Origin: Pseudomonas uvaldensis | GTDB taxonomy: Bacteria > Pseudomonadota > Gammaproteobacteria > Pseudomonadales > Pseudomonadaceae | Direction of reading: 5' to 3' | NCBI RefSeq assembly: GCF_021271205.1 | Contig: NZ_JAIWKS010000003.1 | Coordinates: forward strand, 62,001-126,000 | DNA length: 64,000 bases | Shown: one piece after another, positions 1 to 11,762 of the stretch | Numbering within the stretch: the first letter of the stretch is position 1 | Layout of the letters: every line of letters starts with the position of its first letter | Notes under the pieces: model-generated | What the model saw: only the letters and a program-made list of their open reading frames with translations | Told to the model about the DNA's origin: nothing | The model's database searches: none | Position numbers and translations under genes: made by a program

Positions 1-105
1 AATGTGCGCGGCATCCAGGGCGCCCATTAGCCCTCGGGCTGTGAGATTCAGTCGGCTCGAAAGGTAAACTCACCCTTTTGCCTGTGTATTCCAAGGAATT
101 ATTGA

Positions 106-2082
106 GTGAACACGGAAAATCATTCCCAGACGGCCGCCTTCCTTTGGTCGATTGCCGACCTACTGCGTGGTGATTTCAAGCAGTCCCAGTACGGGCGCAT
201 AATCCTGCCATTCACCCTACTGCGGCGGATGGAGTGTGTGCTGGCGCCGACCAAGGATGCCGTGATTCGCGAGTCCTACGCCCAGGAAGGCCGCCCGGAC
301 ACCGTACGTGAAATGTACATGCTGCGCGCCGCTGGCCAGCAGTTCTTCAACTCTTCCTCGTTGACCCTCGGCACGCTGTCCGACACCCAGACCGCCGCCG
401 ACCTGATGAGCTACGTACAGGCGTTCAGCAAGGATGCCCGCGAGATCTTCGAGCACTTCCACTTTGAAGACTTCGTTCAGCAACTGGAAACCGCCAACCT
501 GCTTTATCAGGTTACGCAGCGCTTTGCCGCCACTGATCTGAGCCCCGAGTTCATCAGCAACTTCGGCATGGGCATCATTTTCGAAGAGCTGATCCGTAAG
601 TTTGCCGAAAGCTCCAACGAAACCGCCGGGGAGCACTTCACCCCGCGCGATATCGTGCACCTCACCACCTCGCTGGTGATCACCAATCAGGACCACAAGC
701 TCGCGCCCAATAGCATCGTCACCATCTACGACCCAACCGCCGGCACCGGTGGCTTTCTGTCTGAGGGGGATGAGTACATCCAGTCCATCAGCGAGAAGGT
801 CAGCGTGTCGCTGCACGGCCAGGAGCTCAACCCCGAGTCCTACGCCATCTGCAAGGCGGATATGCTGATCAAGGGCCAGGACGTGGCCAGCATCAAGCTC
901 GGCAACACCCTGTCCAACGACCAGTTGGCCGATAAGCGCTTTGACTTTATGCTCAGCAACCCGCCGTTCGGTGTGGAATGGAAGAAGGTGCAAAAGCAGA
1001 TCACCGACGAGCACAGCCACAAGGGATTCGACGGCCGCTTCGGCCCCGGCCTGCCGCGAGTGTCCGACGGTTCGCTGCTGTTCCTCCTGCACTTGGTCAG
1101 CAAGATGCGAGACCCGCGCGACGGTGGCTCGCGCATCGGCATCATCCTCAACGGCTCGCCGCTGTTTACCGGCGGCGCGGGCTCGGGTGAGTCGGAGATT
1201 CGCCGCTACCTGCTGCAGAACGATCTGATCGAAGCCATCGTCGCGTTGCCGACCGACATGTTCTACAACACCGGCATCGCCACCTATGTGTGGATTCTCT
1301 CCAACCACAAAGCCAGTGCGCGCCAGGGCAAGGTGCAGTTGATCGACGGCAGCCAGCACTTCGCCAAAATGCGCAAGTCGCTGGGTAGCAAGCGCCAGTA
1401 CATCACTGAAGATCAAATCAGCGAGCTGGTGCGCCTGTATGGCAGCTTCGAGCAAACCGCGCAGAGCAAAATCTTCCCCATCGACGCCTTCGGCTACCGC
1501 CGCATCACCGTCGAACGCCCGCTGCGCCTGAATTTCCAAACCAGCGCCGAGCGCATCGCCAAGGTGCTGGAAGAAAAAGCCCTGCAGAAGCTCGACAGCG
1601 CCGCTCAACATCAGCTACTGACCGCCCTGCAAGCGATGGACGCCAGCGTGTTGCACCGCAACCGCGAGCAGTTCAGCAAGCTGCTGAAAAAAGCCCTCAC
1701 CGCACACAGCGTCAGCCTGAGTGCGCCGGAACTCAAGGCCCTGATGGGCGCCCTAAGCGAGCGCGACCCCGAAGCAGATATCTGTATGACCAAAGGCCAG
1801 CCGGAAGCCGACGCCAGCCTGCGCGATAACGAGAATGTGCCGCTGGGCGAATCTGTGTACGACTACTTTCAGCGCGAAGTCATTCCCCATGTGCCGGATG
1901 CCTGGATCGACGAGAGCAAGACCGATGCGCAGGACGGCGAAGTCGGCACTGTCGGCTTCGAGATTCCCTTTAACCGCCACTTCTACGTGTTCCAGCCACC
2001 GCGTCCGCTGGTCGAGATCGACCGCGACCTGAAAGCCTGCACCGACCGCATCAAGCAGATGATTGAGGGGCTGTCGGCATGA
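106..2082 (+). CDS. hsdM: Type I restriction-modification system, DNA methyltransferase subunit
   Basis: This is the modification subunit, an adenine-N6 methyltransferase that works as HsdM2HsdS and also forms part of the full restriction complex. An N-terminal HsdM helical domain (about residues 10-150) precedes the catalytic domain. SAM-binding motif I reads [10 protein letters not shown] near residue 209 and catalytic motif IV reads NPPFG near residue 285. At 658 aa it is longer than the roughly 500-530 aa enterobacterial subunits; the extra length is C-terminal. The GTG start is supported by AAGGAA at 93-98. Its stop overlaps the hsdS start (ATGA), so it is the first gene of hsdMSR. Confidence 0.95.
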   Translation: MNTENHSQTAAFLWSIADLLRGDFKQSQYGRIILPFTLLRRMECVLAPTKDAVIRESYAQEGRPDTVREMYMLRAAGQQFFNSSSLTLGTLSDTQTAADLMSYVQAFSKDAREIFEHFHFEDFVQQLETANLLYQVTQRFAATDLSPEFISNFGMGIIFEELIRKFAESSNETAGEHFTPRDIVHLTTSLVITNQDHKLAPNSIVTIYDPTAGTGGFLSEGDEYIQSISEKVSVSLHGQELNPESYAICKADMLIKGQDVASIKLGNTLSNDQLADKRFDFMLSNPPFGVEWKKVQKQITDEHSHKGFDGRFGPGLPRVSDGSLLFLLHLVSKMRDPRDGGSRIGIILNGSPLFTGGAGSGESEIRRYLLQNDLIEAIVALPTDMFYNTGIATYVWILSNHKASARQGKVQLIDGSQHFAKMRKSLGSKRQYITEDQISELVRLYGSFEQTAQSKIFPIDAFGYRRITVERPLRLNFQTSAERIAKVLEEKALQKLDSAAQHQLLTALQAMDASVLHRNREQFSKLLKKALTAHSVSLSAPELKALMGALSERDPEADICMTKGQPEADASLRDNENVPLGESVYDYFQREVIPHVPDAWIDESKTDAQDGEVGTVGFEIPFNRHFYVFQPPRPLVEIDRDLKACTDRIKQMIEGLSA

Positions 2083-3446
2083 GCTTCCCTGCGTATCCGG
2101 CGTACAAGGATTCTGGTGTGGAGTGGCTTGGCGAGGTGCCCGCGCATTGGGAGGAAAAGCCTTTCTTCAGCCTGATCAGCGAGAGATCTGAATCTAACTC
2201 GGGCATGAAGCAGGACAACCTTTTGTCGCTGAGTTACGGCCGCATAATAAACAAAGACATCAATACCCTAGATGGTCTGTTGCCTGCCTCGTTTGAGACC
2301 TATCAAGTGGTCTATCCCGGTGACATCGTATTTCGTTTGACCGACCTGCAGAACGATAAGAGAAGCCTGCGAAGTGCGATTGTCCGTGAGGTGGGGATTA
2401 TTACATCTGCATACCTTGCGGGCGCGTGCAAAAAAATCCTGCCGGAGTTCGCGAGCCATTTATTCAGGGCGTATGACACTCGTAAGGTTTTTTATTCAAT
2501 GGGTGGTGGGCTAAGACAGTCCATGAAATACAGCGACATGAAGTGGCTGCCGATATTGCTTCCGAATGAGCAGGAACAAACCCAAATCGCCCGCTTTCTC
2601 GACTATGAAACCGCTCGCATCGACGCGCTGATCGAAGAGCAGCAGCGCCTGATCGAACTACTCAAGGAAAAGCGCCAGGCCGTGATCTCCCACGCCGTCA
2701 CCAAAGGCCTCGACCCCACCGCGCCGATGAAAGACTCCGGCGTGGAGTGGCTAGGCGAGGTGCCGGCACATTGGGAATTAACCGCTGTAAAATATGTGGT
2801 TGAGAGCATGAGTCAAGGATGGAGTCCTCAGTGCGACAATTATCCTGCGCAGGATGGTGAGTGGGGTGTATTAAAAGTAGGGTGTGTAAATGGAGGGGTG
2901 TTTAATCCAGCTGAAAATAAGCGCCTGCCGGAAGAGCTTGAGCCAGATGCGAGCTTAGCGATTAAGCAAGGGGACTTATTGATCTCAAGAGCAAACACCC
3001 GGGATCTTGTTGGCAGCGCTGCTGTTGCCGTCAGCGATTATCCATGGCTGATGCTCTGCGACAAAATCTATCGATTGCGTCTAAACACTGAGAGGGTTGC
3101 TCCCGAGCTCTTGGCGTTGTACCTCGGATCAAGTGCTCCTAGGAGTCAGATTGAATTAGCTGCAAGTGGCGCAAGTGACTCGATGCAAAATATATCGCAG
3201 TCAGTAGTTATGGATATGCCTCTGCCCTTGCCGCCAGTTGGCGAGCAGGAGGCCATCTTGCGCCTCCTAGGTGACACACTGAAACGCTCCGATGAGCTAG
3301 TTGAGGATGTCACTATTCAACGTCGCCTACTCCAAGAACGCCGCTCTGCACTAATCTCCGCCGCTGTTACAGGCAAAATCGACGTGCGCGGCTGGCAGCC
3401 ACCGACCGATGCGCCATCCCCCGAATTAGCAAAAGAGGCCGTGTAA
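2079..3446 (+). CDS. hsdS: Type I restriction-modification system, specificity subunit
   Basis: HsdS carries the DNA-recognition function of the type I enzyme. The 455 aa protein has the usual two-half design. Each half begins with the same 16 residues, [16 protein letters not shown] (residues about 11-26 and 219-234), followed by a target recognition domain and then a helical spacer. The central spacer (about residues 165-215) includes [20 protein letters not shown]; the C-terminal one lies about 385-435. The two recognition-domain stretches (about 2160-2560 and 2780-3230) are visibly richer in A+T than hsdM and hsdR, as expected for exchangeable recognition modules. The gene overlaps hsdM by 4 bases and hsdR by 1 base. 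The recognised sequence cannot be read from the protein. Confidence 0.95.
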   Translation: MSFPAYPAYKDSGVEWLGEVPAHWEEKPFFSLISERSESNSGMKQDNLLSLSYGRIINKDINTLDGLLPASFETYQVVYPGDIVFRLTDLQNDKRSLRSAIVREVGIITSAYLAGACKKILPEFASHLFRAYDTRKVFYSMGGGLRQSMKYSDMKWLPILLPNEQEQTQIARFLDYETARIDALIEEQQRLIELLKEKRQAVISHAVTKGLDPTAPMKDSGVEWLGEVPAHWELTAVKYVVESMSQGWSPQCDNYPAQDGEWGVLKVGCVNGGVFNPAENKRLPEELEPDASLAIKQGDLLISRANTRDLVGSAAVAVSDYPWLMLCDKIYRLRLNTERVAPELLALYLGSSAPRSQIELAASGASDSMQNISQSVVMDMPLPLPPVGEQEAILRLLGDTLKRSDELVEDVTIQRRLLQERRSALISAAVTGKIDVRGWQPPTDAPSPELAKEAV

Positions 3447-6400
3447 TGGCGAGCAGCAAGGAAGCGCAATTCCAGCAGGACATTACCGAGGCCTTGGCAA
3501 CCCAAGGCTGGCTTGTCGGCACATCCAGCGGTTATGACCGTCGCACGGCGCTGTATACCGAAGATGTGCTGGGGTACTTCAAAGACGCATGGCCGGAGCG
3601 TTGGGAAAAGTTCGCCAAAGCCAACCCGAATAACCCGGACGATGTGCTGGTGCAAAAGCTGGTGCGCGAGCTGGAGCAGAGCGGCACCCTGGATGTGCTG
3701 CGCCATGGCTTTAAGCTGCCGGCGGTGAAGGTCGAGCTGTGCAGCTTCCAGCCCGACCACGACATGAACCCGGACACCCTCAAACGCTATCAGTGCAATC
3801 GCCTGCGCGTGGTGCCGGAGGTGTCTTACTCGCCGCATGCGCGTGTTTCTGGCAAGGACGGGCAGAGCTACGACCCGCGTCTGGATCTGGTGCTGTTCGT
3901 GAATGGCATCCCCACCGCCACGCTTGAGCTGAAAAGCGAGTTCAAACAGTCGGTGGAAAATGCCAAGCGCCAGTACCGCAATGACCGTCCGGTAAAAGAT
4001 CCGCTGACACGCAAGCCCGAGCCCCTGCTGGCTTTTAAGCGTGGCGCGCTGGTGCACTTTGCTGTGGGCCAAAACGAAGTCGCGATGACCACCAAGCTGG
4101 CGGGTAAAGAAACCTTCTTCCTGCCGTTTAACCTCGGCAACGAGGAAGGCGGTGCGGGCAACCCGATGCCTGAGGACGACAGCCAATATGCCACGAGTTA
4201 CCTCTGGCAACGCCTATTGCAACCGGATGCGTGGCTCAAAGTGCTGGGGCGCTTTCTGCATCTGGACAAGAAAACCAGTGAAGGCTTCGACGGCACGCTG
4301 GTGACCAAGGAGACGATGATCTTCCCCCGTTACCATCAATGGGAAGTGGTCAATAAGCTGATCAATACCACCCGCGCCGAAGGGCCGGGCAAGCGATATT
4401 TGATTCAGCACAGCGCAGGCTCAGGCAAGTCCAACTCCATCGCCTGGACCGCGCATCAACTGGCCTCGCTGTACGACGATGCCGGTCAGCGCTTGTTCAA
4501 TTCGGTGATCGTAGTCACCGACCGCACGGTGCTGGACAGCCAACTGCAAAACACCATCTACCAGTTCGAACACGCTCAGGGCGTGGTCAAACCGATCGGC
4601 CGGGATGTCGGCAACCAAAGCAAGTCCGAGCAACTGGCCGACGCGCTGTCTGAACAGACGCGCATCATCATCGTCACCATCCAGACCTTCCCGGCGCTGT
4701 TCGATGCGCTGGACAAGTACCCCAAGCTGGCCAGCGGGCGTTATGCCGTGATCGCCGACGAGGCGCACTCCTCGCAAACTGGCTCATCGGCCAGCAAATT
4801 GAAACAGATTCTCGGCAGCGATGCTCTGGAGGCGGAAGAAGTCAGCGCCGACGAGTTACTGGATGCCGCCGTACAAGCGCGCCAGCCCAATGAGCGCATC
4901 AGTTACTACGCCTTTACCGCCACTCCAAAAGCTAAAACCTTGGAACTGTTCGGTCGTCCGGCCGACCCCACGCTGCCCGCGAGCACCAGCAATAAGCCTG
5001 AAGCGTTTCACCTGTATTCCATGCGTCAGGCTATCGAAGAAGGTTTTATCCTCGACGTGCTGCGCAACTACATCACCTATAGCACCGCCTGGAAGATCGC
5101 CCACCCGGATGGCGAAGACGATGAGGTGGACAGTAAAAAAGCGCGCATCAAGCTGGCACGCTGGGTGCGTTTGCACCCGTACAACATCAGCCAGAAGGTC
5201 GAAGTGATCGTCGAGCACTTCCGCGCCAATATCCGCGGTTTGCTCAATGGTCAAGCCAAGGCAATGGTAGTGACCAGCAGCCGTCAAGAAGCGGTTCGTT
5301 ATCAGTTGGCATTGAAAACCTATGTGCAGCAGATGGGTTACAGCGATGTGCACCCGCTGGTGGCGTTCTCCGGCAGTGTGTTACCGGATGAAGTTATCCC
5401 CGAAGAGGTGACAGAAAACAGCAGCTTGCTCAACGCGGGCCTGAATGGCCGAGATCTGGCGGACGCTTTCGACACCCAGGACTTTAACGTGATGATCGCC
5501 GCCAATAAGTACCAGACCGGCTTCGATCAGCCCAAACTGTGCGCCATGTATGTGGATAAGAAGCTGCAAGGCGTGGACTGCGTGCAGACCCTCTCGCGAT
5601 TGAACCGCACTTTCGGTGATAGCAAACAAACCTTCATCCTCGACTTTTTCAACGAGCCACAGGATATTCTCGACGCCTTTTTGCCTTACTACACCAAGGC
5701 CGAGCTGACCGACGTGACCGACCCGCAGATCATCTATGACGTGCAGAAGAAGCTGGATGCAGAGGGCATCTATCACTGGCAAGAGGTCGAAGCGTTTGCC
5801 TTGGCCTTCTTCGACCCCAAGGCGCAAGCCAGCAAGCTCAGTTATTACTGCGCGCCGGCCAAAGAGCGTTTTGCCAAGCGCTATGCCTTCTCGCTGGAAT
5901 CTCGTCAGCAGGCGCTTGATTACAAACGTACCTCCGAAGCCAACGGGGATAGCGCCGGCTTGAAAAAAGCCGAGCACGCATTGAAAGAAGCTGGCGAGCA
6001 GGTCAATCAGCTCGACCTGTTCCGCAAGAACCTGCAGAGCTTTGTGCGCCTGTACGAGTTTCTGTCGCAGATCGTGCCTTACGAAGATCGCGAACTAGAA
6101 CAGCTATGTGTGTACGCCAAACATCTGCACCCATTGCTGCGTGTAGATCGCCTGCTGGAAGATGACGTGGATGTGGGTGAGCTGCAACTGAGCCACTACC
6201 GCCTGAGCAAGCGAGCTGAACACGTGCTGCGTCTGAACGAGGAAACGGGCAAATACACCGTAAAACCCGGCAGTGACGTGGGGAGCGGTAAGCCGCATGA
6301 TCCGGAGAAGAAGCGCCTATCCGAAATTATTGAGGCGCTGAACGATATCTTTGGTGCCGAAGTGAGCGACGACGACCAACTGCAGTTCCTTACCGGCATC

Positions 6401-6646
6401 GCCCAGCGCATCAGCCGTCAGGAAGATGTGATGGCCCAAGTGAACAATCATTCGGTTGATCAAGTGATGCATGGCCTGTTTCCCAAGCGCGTCCTCGACA
6501 CCGTGCTGGACGCCATGACCGACTACGAGAAGCTCTCGCTGGAAGTGCTGGATAACGAGACAAAGAGCCGAGCATTTGCGCTAGTGATTTTAAAAATGAT
6601 CAAGACCGCAGTGGCTTTTGATGAGCGCCGCGTGGGCGGGGCCTAA
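3446..6646 (+). CDS. hsdR: Type I restriction endonuclease, restriction/translocation subunit
   Basis: HsdR gives the complex ATP-driven DNA translocation and cleavage. The N-terminal nuclease domain has a PD-(D/E)xK signature: DPRLD near residue 146 and LELKSEF near residue 160. The helicase motor follows with Walker A SAGSGKS near residue 322, DEAH near 437 and motif III FTATPK near 488. The C-terminal part is helical and probably binds HsdM. The length of 1066 aa is normal for the family and all catalytic motifs look intact, so the system is probably functional. ATG at 3446 overlaps the hsdS stop (TAATG), which implies translational coupling. Confidence 0.95.
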   Translation: MASSKEAQFQQDITEALATQGWLVGTSSGYDRRTALYTEDVLGYFKDAWPERWEKFAKANPNNPDDVLVQKLVRELEQSGTLDVLRHGFKLPAVKVELCSFQPDHDMNPDTLKRYQCNRLRVVPEVSYSPHARVSGKDGQSYDPRLDLVLFVNGIPTATLELKSEFKQSVENAKRQYRNDRPVKDPLTRKPEPLLAFKRGALVHFAVGQNEVAMTTKLAGKETFFLPFNLGNEEGGAGNPMPEDDSQYATSYLWQRLLQPDAWLKVLGRFLHLDKKTSEGFDGTLVTKETMIFPRYHQWEVVNKLINTTRAEGPGKRYLIQHSAGSGKSNSIAWTAHQLASLYDDAGQRLFNSVIVVTDRTVLDSQLQNTIYQFEHAQGVVKPIGRDVGNQSKSEQLADALSEQTRIIIVTIQTFPALFDALDKYPKLASGRYAVIADEAHSSQTGSSASKLKQILGSDALEAEEVSADELLDAAVQARQPNERISYYAFTATPKAKTLELFGRPADPTLPASTSNKPEAFHLYSMRQAIEEGFILDVLRNYITYSTAWKIAHPDGEDDEVDSKKARIKLARWVRLHPYNISQKVEVIVEHFRANIRGLLNGQAKAMVVTSSRQEAVRYQLALKTYVQQMGYSDVHPLVAFSGSVLPDEVIPEEVTENSSLLNAGLNGRDLADAFDTQDFNVMIAANKYQTGFDQPKLCAMYVDKKLQGVDCVQTLSRLNRTFGDSKQTFILDFFNEPQDILDAFLPYYTKAELTDVTDPQIIYDVQKKLDAEGIYHWQEVEAFALAFFDPKAQASKLSYYCAPAKERFAKRYAFSLESRQQALDYKRTSEANGDSAGLKKAEHALKEAGEQVNQLDLFRKNLQSFVRLYEFLSQIVPYEDRELEQLCVYAKHLHPLLRVDRLLEDDVDVGELQLSHYRLSKRAEHVLRLNEETGKYTVKPGSDVGSGKPHDPEKKRLSEIIEALNDIFGAEVSDDDQLQFLTGIAQRISRQEDVMAQVNNHSVDQVMHGLFPKRVLDTVLDAMTDYEKLSLEVLDNETKSRAFALVILKMIKTAVAFDERRVGGA

Positions 6647-6673
6647 GACGGTCGTTTAAATGAGGGAGTAACG

Positions 6674-6916
6674 GTGGCTATTCCGGATTTCCAAAGTGTG
6701 ATGCGCCCGGTATTGAGTACCGTGCAGAGCGGTGCGCCGCTGCCGCTCAATGAGTTGCGCGAGCGGGTGGCGGATCAGTTTCAACTGACCGAAGACGAAC
6801 GCAAGGAGCGCCTACCTTCTGGTCATCAGACATTGATCAATAACCGCGTGGGTTGGGCTCGCACCTATTTGAACAAGGCGGGCCTGCTATGCATTCCCGC
6901 CAAGGGCTTGGTGTGA
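6674..6916 (+). pseudogene. Truncated Mrr-like restriction protein, N-terminal winged-helix domain only
   Basis: The 80 aa frame starts at GTG (ribosome site GAGGGAG at 6662-6668), 27 bases after hsdR. It resembles the N-terminal Mrr_N winged-helix domain: MAIPDFQSVMRPVL at the start, then an LPSGHQTLINNRVGWARTYL block and NKAGLL. Mrr proteins continue into a PD-(D/E)xK nuclease domain of 200 or more residues, which is absent. The frame ends a few codons after running into an antisense integrase fragment, so this is best read as a gene cut by deletion. The remnant could still be translated as a small DNA-binding protein, but nothing in the sequence shows that. Confidence 0.7.
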
Positions 6917-7200
6917 TCCGCATCGCGCTGTTCTTTAGGGTCCAGTCCTTGGGCAACCAGTTCCCTAGCCTCGACAGTGCGTTTTCGCGCATGGGCCAGG
7001 CTGAGCTCGGGGAATGTACCCAGTCCCATGTTGATCCGTTTTTTCGTCACGGGATGGACGTAGTTGAAATTCCATAGCCTTGAACCGTTGGTGCGGACTC
7101 GTAGTTGGAGGCCGTTGCCATCGGTCAGTATGTAGTCCTTGGCTTTGGGTTTGGCGGCTTTGATTTTCAGGTCTGAAAGGCGTGTGGCTTGGGCGCCCAT
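6865..7200 (-). pseudogene. Truncated tyrosine integrase (P4-type), N-terminal part only
   Basis: The frame begins at ATG 7200-7198 and encodes a start like that of island and P4 integrases: MGAQATRLSDLKIKAAKPK, then DGNGLQLRV, GSRLWNFNY and RINMGLGTFPELSLAHAR. This is the DUF4102 arm-type DNA-binding domain. Intact relatives are about 400 aa and carry the catalytic R-H-R-Y residues in the C-terminal half, all missing here. Recognisable similarity stops around the DPKEQRDA stretch (about 6915), where the frame enters the antisense of the Mrr remnant. The gene reads away from the 3' end of ssrA, the standard layout for an element integrated at tmRNA. Confidence 0.75.
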
Positions 7201-7346
7201 GGGTACTCCAACGCTGTTTGTGTATTCCAAAATTTACCAGCCGCGGGCTTGGAATACGCCTTGGAATACATTTCAAAATGGATCTGCGTGAAGTGCTATG
7301 GAGCTTGATGGCGCTGAAAGCCCCGTATTCACTGGATTTCAGGCAC

Positions 7347-7376
7347 AAAAAAAGACGTCCATGGACGTCTTTTTTT
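7347..7376 (-). terminator. Rho-independent terminator of ssrA
   Basis: A perfect palindrome with arms AGACGTCC / GGACGTCT is flanked by seven A and seven T. It lies 8 bases beyond the CCA end of tmRNA on the minus strand. By symmetry it would also stop transcripts coming from the island side. Confidence 0.85.
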
Positions 7377-7383
7377 GATCATT

Positions 7384-7777
7384 TGGTGGAGCCGGGGGGA
7401 TTTGAACCCCCGTCCGCCAGTACTCCGCTGTCGGTACTACATGCTTAGCCGTGTCTATTGAGTTAACCCTCAGCGACCCGACGGGCAGGGTGCTTTGGGC
7501 GAGTTGTGTAAGTTTTAGCCGCTTCGTCCACAACGTACTGCACGGCGATTCTGTTCTATATGACAATCATTTTGGGTTTACAGACATCCCCTGATGATTG
7601 CTGGACCCGAAGGTACCAGAAGGGAAGAGCTAAGGCTGCTTACGCAGCGAGAGCGTAATCCCCGTAGGTTTCGTCATTGGCAACTATAGGAAGTTGCAAC
7701 AGTGGATTTACGAGTTCTGTTACCAACTCGGCATGCACCTAAAGTTTCGCAACCGGCGTCGAATCCTAAACGGCCCC
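7384..7777 (-). ncRNA. ssrA: Transfer-messenger RNA (tmRNA)
   Basis: tmRNA rescues stalled ribosomes together with SmpB and tags the unfinished protein for proteolysis. The 5' end is GGGGCCGTTTAGGATTCGAC (7777 downward) and the 3' end is a tRNA-Ala-like acceptor and T arm ending in CCA at 7384. The internal message resumes at GCC 7681-7679 and encodes ANDETYGDYALAA with a TAA stop at 7642-7640, the tag expected for fluorescens-type Pseudomonas. A candidate promoter on the minus strand has TTGGCC at 7849-7844 and TACACT at 7826-7821 with a 17-base spacer, which predicts a 5' leader of roughly 35-40 bases to be trimmed by RNase P. The 3' end is a classic integration site, and the integrase remnant next to it fits. 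Confidence 0.95.
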
Positions 7778-7871
7778 GAACCTGTCGCTTCGGAAATCTG
7801 CTGGAGCGACAGGCAATCGCAGTGTACGCCAATCTGCGGCGCAGGCCAACCCGTAGGTTGGCCCTCGGCGT

Positions 7872-8159
7872 TTAGGAGTTTTTACCGTCCTTGTTCACCT
7901 TCTGGATTTCCTGAAGGGTTTGAGTGGTTTCGGAGATGCATTTCTTGGTGCCTTCTTCGGTTTTCTGGTCCCGGTAGGCCTTGGCCTGTTGCACGCTGGT
8001 GGCGGCGCGCGCCTCCAGGTCCGTGCCCTGGATTTGGGTCTTGAGGTTCTCAATGGTCTTGATATTGGTATCACATAGATCGCCCTCGCCAGCGGCAAAC
8101 GAGGACGACGCCAGCATGGAGGCAGTAACGAACAAACCGAGCAGTACAGAGCGTTTCAT
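7872..8159 (-). CDS. Small exported protein of unknown function
   Basis: The 95 aa protein begins with a clear Sec signal peptide: KR, then a hydrophobic stretch, with likely cleavage after ASSSFA near residue 22. The mature part of about 72 residues is polar, looks helical (LEARAATSVQQAKAYRDQ) and has two cysteines, in GDLCDT and KKCISET, that could form a disulfide in the periplasm. I do not recognise the family. The start has a strong ribosome site, AGGAGAG, 5 bases upstream. It is transcribed on its own between ssrA and the lactate cluster. The stop lies just upstream of the ssrA promoter region. Confidence 0.75.
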   Translation of the reverse strand: MKRSVLLGLFVTASMLASSSFAAGEGDLCDTNIKTIENLKTQIQGTDLEARAATSVQQAKAYRDQKTEEGTKKCISETTQTLQEIQKVNKDGKNS

Positions 8160-8283
8160 GTGTCTCTCCTTGAACCGAGGGCTCAGGCGTCGCTGGCCAT
8201 CAGTACTACCAATTTGAGGGAGGTCCCGCGTTTGCGGGACTTGAACAGTGGACTGTCGGCGTTCATCAGGGTTCTATTTTTCT

Positions 8284-11090
<2,807 letters not shown>

Positions 11091-11094
<4 letters not shown>

Positions 11095-11762
11095 TGGTCC
11101 TCCAGAATCAGTACCACCAGGTCTTTCGGTCCGTGGGCGCCGTAGGCCAGGACTTGTTCGATGTCGGCGGTTTTCGACGGGCCCGAGACCAGCAGGGCGT
11201 TGGTGGGCATGCCTTGGGCCCATTCGAATTCCTGCTGCACTTCGTAGAAGTTGTCGCGGATCTCGCTGGCCTTGAGCAGGGCGAAATGCACCGGCGGCAC
11301 CAAGCTCATCAGCCGCGGTTCTTCCCGCGTTGGCCAGAGAATCAGGCTACCGGTGGCGGCGATAGCGCCGAGGGTTCCGGTCAGGCTGGCGGGGGTGTCG
11401 TTGAACAGTTCGGCTTTCCATTCCTCCACCGGGCGGTCGTAGGCCTTGAGCACCGGCAGGTCCGGATTGTTCGCCCAGAACTGTGTGATTTTTTGCCCAT
11501 GGGATGTGGTCGGGGCGATCAGCAGGCTCGGCAGTTGTCGGTCGCGCAGCAGCTGCGCCAGCAGCGCCGGCCAGTCTTCGCCGGAGGTCAGGTGGATTTC
11601 GGTGTGCACCGCCTCCATCAGTTTGCGCAGTTGCGCGATGCGTTCCTCGGGCGCGTAGCGATAGGTTTGCGTCACCAGCTCGACATTGAAGTTGTCAGCA
11701 ACGGGCGTGGTGCCTGTGAGGCTTTTGCGCAGCTTGGCGAGGATATTTTCCTTGGCGCTCAT
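11091..11762 (-). CDS. lutC: Lactate utilisation protein C (LUD domain)
   Basis: LutC (also called LldG or YkgG) is the third component of the LutABC L-lactate oxidation complex. The 223 aa protein has a single LUD-domain fold with the TGTLGAIAATGSLIL block near residues 125-140 and the VPPVHFALLKASEI stretch that follows. It lacks cysteine motifs, so it is not itself an iron-sulfur protein. The start overlaps the lutB stop and its own stop overlaps dld, both by ATGA, so the cluster is translationally coupled. Confidence 0.92.

Noticed and set aside
1..105. Search for a copy of the ssrA 3' end (attL) at the left edge
   Set aside because: No stretch resembling the tmRNA 3' end was seen; the left boundary of the island is probably outside the window.
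217..1611. 464-codon open frame on the minus strand
   Set aside because: It is fully antisense to hsdM, whose catalytic motifs are intact; the frame is a by-product of G+C-rich codon use.
8223..8240. GTCCCGC-GTTT-GCGGGAC hairpin after dld
   Set aside because: A good stem, but no T run on the minus strand, so I could not support calling it the terminator of the lactate operon.
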